Below are positions 13,001 to 22,000 of a stretch of 64,000 nucleotides of DNA, in pieces (position 1 is the stretch's first letter; every line of letters starts with the position of its first letter). The position numbers and the translations under genes were made by a program. A model generated the notes under the pieces. It was not told the origin of the DNA, made no database searches, and saw only the letters and a program-made list of their open reading frames with translations. Source of the DNA: Charina bottae (Eukaryota > Chordata > Lepidosauria > Squamata > Charinaidae); the NCBI GenBank assembly GCA_023362775.1, contig JALMGJ010000006.1:9814501-9878500 (forward strand), written 5' to 3'.

Positions 13001-16000
13001 TCTGCGATTTGAGTGTTGTGTGAACAAAGCCCAGTAGGGATAGGGTGACCAGGTATCTGAGCATTCAAAGGAGGACACGGACAATTGGAAAGGAGGACCC
13101 AATTGGGGGGGGGGGGGAAAGGAAGAAACACTAAGTGTTTGGTATTTATATTTACATTCCTTGGGGAGGAAGGGATTACAACTGAATGAACACAACGGGA
13201 ATACCCATGGAGAGGAAAGTGCTTAGGGGGCAAAAGCCTTGCAGCATGTAACTGACTCGGGTCTTATCAATTTCAGGCAGCAGCACAAGCCACTGGGAGG
13301 GTACTAATCAACTAATTAAGGTCATAGAGCAAGCTTGCTAACTTGTGGTTAGCACTTATATGGTGGAGAAAAATTGCTCAGGTCACTTGTTAGATCAGTG
13401 TTTCTCAACCTTAGCAACTTTAAGACGTGTGGACTTCAACTCCCAGAATTCCCCAGCCAGCCATGCTGGCTGGGGAATTCTGGGAGTTGAAGTCCACACG
13501 TCTTAAAGTTGCCAAGGTTGAGGAACACTGTGTTAGATACTCAAAAAGCTGGACAATATTTGATTTTAAGGCTGTGCCTGCCAGATGGAGGACATGTCCT
13601 CCTTTTGCCAGATGTCTGGTTGCCCTAAGTACGTGTGATGATTCTGATACTTTAGTCATTAAATTAGAAACTTACTACAAGCCATTATTTATTATTTTAT
13701 TTATTTATTATTTAAATTTATCCCCGCCCATCTCCCTGTCAGAGGGAGCGCGGATAGAGCGGCCTGCCTCTCTCCTAGGCACCAGTGATCCACGTACTAT
13801 GCAGTAAATAGACTCCAAACAGAAGTTAAATCAAATATCCTATTTACTTTATATACATACGTATTTACAGATCACTTCCACAAGTAACAAATGATACACC
13901 ATCAACGATACAGCTTTCACGAGGTAAAATGGGAATAATGGGAAATGAGAATGTCCCTGTATATATAGTGAACCTGACCAATCACATTATAGGTCACTCT
14001 CGTTATTCACCACACCCAACCTAACTCTAAGCACCTGTTGAATGAGTCGCACATGACACATCATTCCTACAACAATGGCTGCTAATTGGGTGACTGTGCA
14101 GAATATTTCACCTTTTACCTAGAAATCAAGCCTCTCTGTATACTTTATATCTAGAAGTAAATTCCTGGGTTTATCAAACCCCAACACTCCCCGAATAGGA
14201 TATAACGGATATAAAAGAGTTCTTTATTAATGCAAGTTATCAAATTGAAGGCAAAGCTCAGACTGAAGAAAAGTGCCCGCAAAAGCTAGATTACAAACCC
14301 CCATACAGTACTCACCCCTCCCACAGGCTTCAACCATTCCCATAACATCAAACAGCTAAAAAAACCCTTTCTTGTTTAACTAACGAACAGTAAAATTCCC
14401 TTCCACCTTCTGGCAGCTCCGCACACTGATAACCCACCCCGTTGACCTTGCAGATGCTCAGCTCGTCTTCACCCTCCTTTCCTTCCCAAGTCCACTTGCT
14501 TACTAATACAATTACTACAAATCCCATTTCTAAATCTCTAACCCTTATGCTTGCAGGAGGTCACATCCTGACAGTATGGGTCAGTAGACTGGGCAAAGCC
14601 AGAGAATGGGTTAAGTGACTAAAAAGAGTGTTGTCAGCAGGGAGCAAGAATTGTGCCGTGCCGGATCCCCCGGCTCTTTTGGCTGGTCAGCTCACTTGGA
14701 TTTTTGAGAAGATGCTATGGGCACTTAGACAGAATGGCAGATGGGAGGGATCTGCCCATTCACAGGGAGGCTAAAAGGGAAAGCTCAGTAGTTAAAGCAC
14801 TATTTGCTCTCAAAATGCTCTCTGCCACATCTGTACACCCCCCACCCCAAGCACTCTCAATTACCCCATTTATCTTTATACCTAGAGAAGTGGGCACACT
14901 TCCAAGGAGAGGACCACTCACAATGCTTATTTTCCAAGAAAGCTGGAGCATCTGGATCCCTAGAACACTGTTACCCTCTAGGCAGCTCCTGATATATTTT
15001 ATTTACCACTGTGGGTTCTGCAGAGTAATTTTCGCAAATACGCTGTGATTCTGTGATAGGGTGGGGAGCCGGCCACTGCAAAATAAATTGTTAGGGGAAG
15101 AAGTGGATTTGCTTCACTATCATGCCTCAGATGCAATCCGATAACTGTATCCAACGAAAAACTAAAAAGCGGGGAGTAAGAAGAGTTAGTACAGCTTTCA
15201 AGAAAATGCAGTTTTAGTTGTATCGGTGTGGTTAAGGCACCAGGCTAGAAACCGGGAGGTTGTGAGTTCTAGTCCCACCTTGGGCACAAAGCCAGCTGGG
15301 TGATCTTGGGCCAATCACTCCCTCAGCCCTAGGAAACAGGCAATGGCAAACCACTTCCGAAATATTGCCAAGAAAACTGCAGGGACTAGTCCAGGCAGTT
15401 GCCAGGAGTCAACACTAACTTGAAACTTATTGTGACTTTGAGTGTCCAGTGTTGAACGTTGTTCAGTGTTAACTCCTGGCATACAAGCAAGCAAGCAAGC
15501 AAGCAGATCAATCAATCAGTCAATCAATCAATCTACTACTGCCAATGATTGCTGTTAGACAATAGAAGCATTCTAATGATGGAAACTTGTACATATCCCA
15601 GGTTGGATCTTGATATAGACCGAGTATCTTCCTAAAAAAAAGTGGGGGGGATTATCCATAAAATTTAGGAATGGATGTGGGATATGCATATGCAAAAATA
15701 AACAGCTGGTGCATGGAGAGTTTTTTTCCCCCATTTTCCCCCCCAATAGCTTTGATTGACAGCAGTTTAAAAACTGTAGGAGTGATTCAACTAACAGGCA
15801 AGTAAATTGGTAGGTGAGCATATAGAAGGCAGGTAGGTAGGTAAAAAAAGCATTTTCTGCCAGCTAGGATTAAATTCTAATTTAAAGAAGGACATTTGCA
15901 ATAATGAATAGTTGGTGAACGATGAATAGAAGCATTACAAGCTGTTGAAATAATTTTTCCAATGTTGGTAAAAGGAAATATAGCAGCATCATTACTTGGT

Positions 16001-19000
16001 GAGTGACTGAGCTGCTCTGAATTACTGGGCAGAGATCTACCTTCAAACCACTAAGACTCAAGTGGAGGATTGAGTTATTTCTATAAAACAGCTAAATTTT
16101 CTTCCTTCCTTGCCCAAAGGTACTGGATACAGGGTTAGAGACTTACCCCTACGCTGCAAAATGTGATGACACTGAAGACAACTCGGCCGTGACTGTGGGG
16201 ATCACACTACATCTTTCTGATTCTGTGATTTATTTTGAAGAACCACTGATAGCAAGATGGGATTCTCAAGGTGTGATACATCTCTAAGCAACTGCAGCAA
16301 GAAGCAGCTAGATTTTAATGTCCACTTTCTTCTGTTAGTGTTGGACATCTGGGGAAGAAAACCGGTAGAAACATTTTAATCCCTCCCTTGTCTTTATTAA
16401 GAAAGGTCTAGGATAGCGTTCCTCGACCTTGGCAACTTTAAGAGGTGTGGACTTCAACTCCCAGAATTCTCTAGCCAGCTTGCTGGATGGGGGAATTCTG
16501 GGAGTTGAAGTCCACACCTCTTAAAGTTGCCAAGGTCGAGGAACGCTGCCCTAGGAGGTGAAGCTATCAGGATGCGGCAGAATAAAATAATTAATTCCTG
16601 TTCCAGGTCTATGAAGGTTCTCAGTCATCCAGGTGGAATTGCCTGTAGCTTGAATCATGTCAACTGGATTTCTATTTTCTCAGTGGAAACGTTTCGCTCC
16701 TTATCCAAGGAGCTTCTTCAGTCTGAGCAAAGTTAGTAAGGGAATCCTAAATATGTTTCTAGGTAGCTGTGTGACCTTACACCTGGGGCTAGGTCATGGT
16801 TATATTGAGATGTTATTTTAAGTCCTTTTATCATCTAAAGGAGGATCGTTAAGATCACCATGCTGCTGTTGAGCTTGTGAAATGGTCTTAATCTTCCTAG
16901 GCACAGAAGACAAAGCAGGGAGGAAGATGGGGAAAAGATTGTGCCTGAGGCCCCCACCTCTATTCAAGGAAGGATTTTCCAAGTTGGCATAAATGGATTC
17001 CTTGACCCCTCTCTCAAACCACCTATCTTCTCTGTCTAAAATGTGAACATTAATGTCCTCAAACGAGTGTCCTTTTTCCTTTAGATGAAGATAAACTGCT
17101 GACTCTGGTCCTGTGGTGTTACTTCTCCTGTGTTGGGCCATCCTCCTGTACAAAGGTTGTTTGGTTTCTCCAATGTAGAGTTCAGAGCACTCCTCACTGC
17201 ACTGGATTGCATAAACTACACTGCTTTTTTTGTGTTTTGGAGTTTGATCTTTGGGGTGTACAAGCCTCTGTCTCAGTGTGTTGGTGGGTTTGAAATATAC
17301 AGGTATGTGGTGTTTGCCAAATATCCGTTTTATCTTTTCAGACACGCCAGCCATGTAGGGAATGACCAGGTTCTTTCGTTTACTCTGAGTCTCAGCCAGA
17401 CCTACCAAATCTACCAGACCTAAAACAGCGACAGATAGGGCTGAGTCTCAGAGTAAACGGAAGAACCTGGTCATTCCTTACATGGCTGGCATGTCTGAAA
17501 AGATAAAAAGGATATTTGGCAAACACCACATACCTGTATATTTCAAACCCACCAACACACTGAGACAGAGGCTTGTACACCCCAAAGATCAAACTCCAAA
17601 ACACAAGAAAAGCAATGTAGTTTATGCAATCCAGTGCAGTGAGGAGTGCTCTGAACTCTACATTGGAGAAACCAAACAACCTTTGTACAGGAGGATGGCC
17701 CAACACAGGAGAAGTAACACCACAGGACCAGAGTCAGCAGTTTATCTTCATTTAAAGGAAAAAGGACACTCATTTGAGGACATTAATGTTCACATTTTAG
17801 ACAGAGAAGATAGGTGGTTTGAGAGAGGGGTCAATGTATCCATTTATGCCAACTTGGAAAATCCTTCCTTGAATAGAGGTGGGGCCCTCAGGCATAATCT
17901 TTCCCCCATCTTCCTCCCTGCTTTATCTTCTGTGCCTAGGAAGATTAAGACCATTTCACAAGCTCAACAGCAGCATGGTGATCTTAACGATCCTCCTTTA
18001 GATGATAAAAGGACTTAAAATAACATCTCAATATAACCATGACCTAGCCCCAGGTGTAAGGTCACACAGCTACCTAGAAACATATTTAGGATTCCCTTAC
18101 TAACTTTGCTCAGACTGAAGAAGCTCCTTGGATAAGGAGCGAAACGTTTCCTGTTCCAGGGTTCCTTTGAGCGGCAGCTGTGCTTGGCCAAGTAATCCAG
18201 AGTTCTATCCAAAGTTCAAACCGGGTTTGAAGAACCACAAAAGGACGAGTTCTGAGTAACCAAAACTTTACTGTTCTAACTTTACATCAGTTCAGTGTTG
18301 TGCTTTTTAACATTTCATCCTGAGAGATGTAAAACTTCCTCCATAGCTTCAGAAAATTGGTCTCAACTTTTAAAAATTCTTGTCTGTTCTTTTTCAAGCA
18401 CCCCTTTTCTTTTATTTACAGTATTTTCAAAGCTCTGTTTTGGACCACTATCCAGCCACATCAGTGAGAGCAACGTTTGCATTTTGTAAAAGCTGTTTTT
18501 ATAAATCGACATGCTATCTTTTTTCAAGTTTGCCACGTGTCCCAAACATCGTAAAAACCACCACAAAAACACCAACCATATACTGTAGCAATAACCAAGC
18601 TAAACCATCCCACTTTTGTTGGTGCCATAAATTCCAGGGATTGGGGAGGTGAAACCAGGTAGATCATCCAGAACCATCTTCAATCTGGCACCCTGAAGAT
18701 GTGGTTGGACTACAACTCCAGTAATTCCCCACTGGGGTATAAGAAGGCTGGTCAAGAGTGGGGGGGGGGGGCAGGAACTGTTGTGGTGGACCTTATGCTT
18801 TGCATACAGGAGACCTTGGTTCATCTTTTGTCCCTCCCAGGTTAAACCCAGATGTTTTCCTTCCAGTAAAGTGAAAATGCAGAGCTACGTGGACCAAATG
18901 CATTCTTGTTTGTCTTTCTTTTTTTCTTCTATGTGTAAGGTAAATATTGGAGAACAGATGACATTGGGGAGGTAATGTACAACATGAGAGAGAAAGAGAT

Positions 19001-22000
19001 CTCCTTTAGAATGAACGGCTTCTTTACCATCACGCTGCTTCAGGATGCTCACCTCAATATGCCTTACCAATCCTGGGAACTCCAGCCCATGGGCTGCGAT
19101 AAAGCTATTTTTACCATCCTCACAACCTTTGCAGAGGTGCAGATCCGCATCAAGGTACGTGGGAGACAACCGGCAGATCCATGGAGTGGATAGTTGTCTT
19201 CACACGCTAGCTACAGTAGGACATCAGTGCAAGGACATCAGTGTGATCTGAGAAACTCGGATGAACAATTCCATATTAATACGGGAGTATCCGTGCATGA
19301 CCTGAACCAGGTTTGAGACAAAACAGAAGTGGTTTAAATGGTTTTGGAATAACAACACAAATTGCAACGATTAGTAACATTTTTTTTATAGAGAAGTGAA
19401 TGTTTTGCCCTAAATTGGGAATGAAAGTTGAGCTGAAAAAGCTCTAATGTGATTTCATCCTGGATATTTCTCTATGGTTTATATGTAGGAATTCTGGGAT
19501 GGTAATACGAGAACTCCACGCAGCTTCTTATTAGTATATAGCAGAGTAGAAGCGTTCCCATAAACATGCACAAGGCTTAATCAGTTCAAAACACAAAATA
19601 AACACACTTCACACATTAATGTAAAGTAACATAAAAAGAGCTTACAATTTTGTTGTAACTCACAGTTCCTTAGTAGAAACGGTCCATGCGTGCGAGCAAT
19701 AGGTTCTGACGAGACCCACATGCTCCTTTAATGTGGCCCACCTGAATGGAAGTATGAGCAACGTGGGCAGCCATAGCTGACCATCCTCCTTGGTAGGAGA
19801 TTCGAGCAGAAAGAGGAGGAGAAGAGAAGGGAACAGGAACAGGAAGCCGGGATTCAGCCCCTCCCACACAAAGCAAGTAAGATTAGTTTACAGCAGAGGC
19901 TGCCTCCTCCTTCAAGCTTGTGTGAGACGTGCTTGGTTGAAACCCGATATCTCTAACATTATACAACTTATTTTACATGCTCAGCCTCATTTTATATCGA
20001 TTTGGCAAAGGCAAATGCTCTAGCTATTCAGTGTACTTACTGTTTCTCTCCATATAAAATAAAACTTAATTCATGTGAACCATCTTGAGGTCCTGGGGGA
20101 AAGGGGCAGCCAGGAGCTAATTAACAAACAAATGAATGCATGTCCTTTCAAGTACCATAAAATGCGGTTCCCAAGTAACTGATTCTGCAGTTCTGATGCC
20201 AAATACTTCCTTCTTGCGCTTGAACGCCATCCCCAGCATGGTGACCCCTAACATGTTGGGATAGCAGAAGTGGATTGTAATTCCCAGAATGCTAGTTGAA
20301 AATTCTGGGTTTTGCAGTTTTAAAGCACCAAGGTGGGGAAATCTCTTGTAAGAGATAGAAGTCTGATCAACTTGGGGTTGGCAAACCTGTCAGTTCAGTG
20401 GTTAATCTTGTAGGTTTTTTTTAAAAAAAAAAATGTTTGTACTAAAATTTGTATGTATGTGGTTTGGCATGCATTTTCCAAAGCTACATATTTCTGTTTG
20501 CAGTTCATGCTTACCGTGTATAGCTTTGCAAACATTCTTCTTTTAACACTCAGAATGTAGTCTATAGCTTTTTCAGCAGCGTTTAAAAATTTAGGAGAGT
20601 GCACTGCAAAACTTGGAGACCTGCACATTTTGAACCATAATTCAGTACTAATTTCGCTGTTGGTTAAAGAATAAATGCAAAACTGGGAAGTTTGCATTCA
20701 GACCAGAATGAAACAAATTTTTCTTCCCCATTTCCTAACTCTGGCCTCTGGGGGTCATTATCTCAAGAGAAAAGGCCTGTGGAGGCCTAATTCCGCTGTT
20801 CAATTTTATGCCTTAGAAATAGTGCCTATATTCTGTTAGATTAAATATTAAGGTGTATGAAGCTCAAAGTTCAGTACTGTGACCCTGGAATGGAGACAGA
20901 TAACAGAAACCAGACAGACGTTCTTCCTGCAGAGTGTGAATGGAATGGTGTGAAAGGACACAGATACAATCAGCCATGCTGTTTATTGTACATGCCAATA
21001 TTATTTAAAAGGATAGAATTCGAGTAGTGTGAAAAGCAAGAGGGAGGTCATTCCAATCACTTATCAAAAGCATTCCAGTGTAAGGGTCATATCGTAATTT
21101 GCAATATTCCTTTTATCTGTCTTTCTATTGAGTAACAAACCAAATGTATATAATCTGTAGCCTTACTTTGCTCAGGGCTGTTCTGCAGTTCTTTAACAAG
21201 CAGCCCGGTGATCACTGTAGTTTGTGCATGTCAATAAAATTATTTATTTTAATTATTTAAATTTATATGACCACCCATCTCCCCCAAACGGGGGACTCTG
21301 GGCGGCTTACAATAAAAATTAAGGTTAAAATATAAGTATAAAAGTATCTGGTAGTCCTCTACTTATGACCGTTTGTTCAGTTCAAAATTACGAGGGTGCT
21401 GAAAAAGTGACTTGCGACCAGTCCTCGCACTTACGACCGCCACAGTGTCCCTGTGGTTACATGATCAAAATCCGGGTGCTTGGCAACCGGCATGTATTTA
21501 TGACAGTTGCAGCGTCCCGGGTCACGTGATTGCCATTTGCGACCTTCCTAGCCGGCTTCTGACAAGCAAAGTCAATGGGGGAAGCCAGATTCGCTTAACC
21601 ACCATGGCAAAAAAGGTCATAAAATCGGGTGCAACTCACTTAACAAACGCATCACTTAACGACGGAAGTTCCAGTCCCAATTGTGGTCATAAGTCGAGGA
21701 CTGCCTGTATGATTTGTTGCATCTATCTCCAGGGGGGTTTGTTTCTTATTTAAGGTGAGCATTTCTTTCACCACAGACTCTTAGCAAACTGTAGTGCATT
21801 ATTTGATTATTTGGCAATGCAGCCTCGCAGCGGAGCTCTTCTCAGGTGCCTGGGTGAGTTCCTGTTCTGGACAAGCCCTGCAAAATGACTTTGGAGTGGA
21901 TTCCTCTTAGCTGTGTCGCTAAAATGCCACTCAGTGTTAGCTTTTTATCGAGAAGGATGGGCAGCGCCCCAGTTGCTCATGGTTTAGGAAAGAACGAAGT

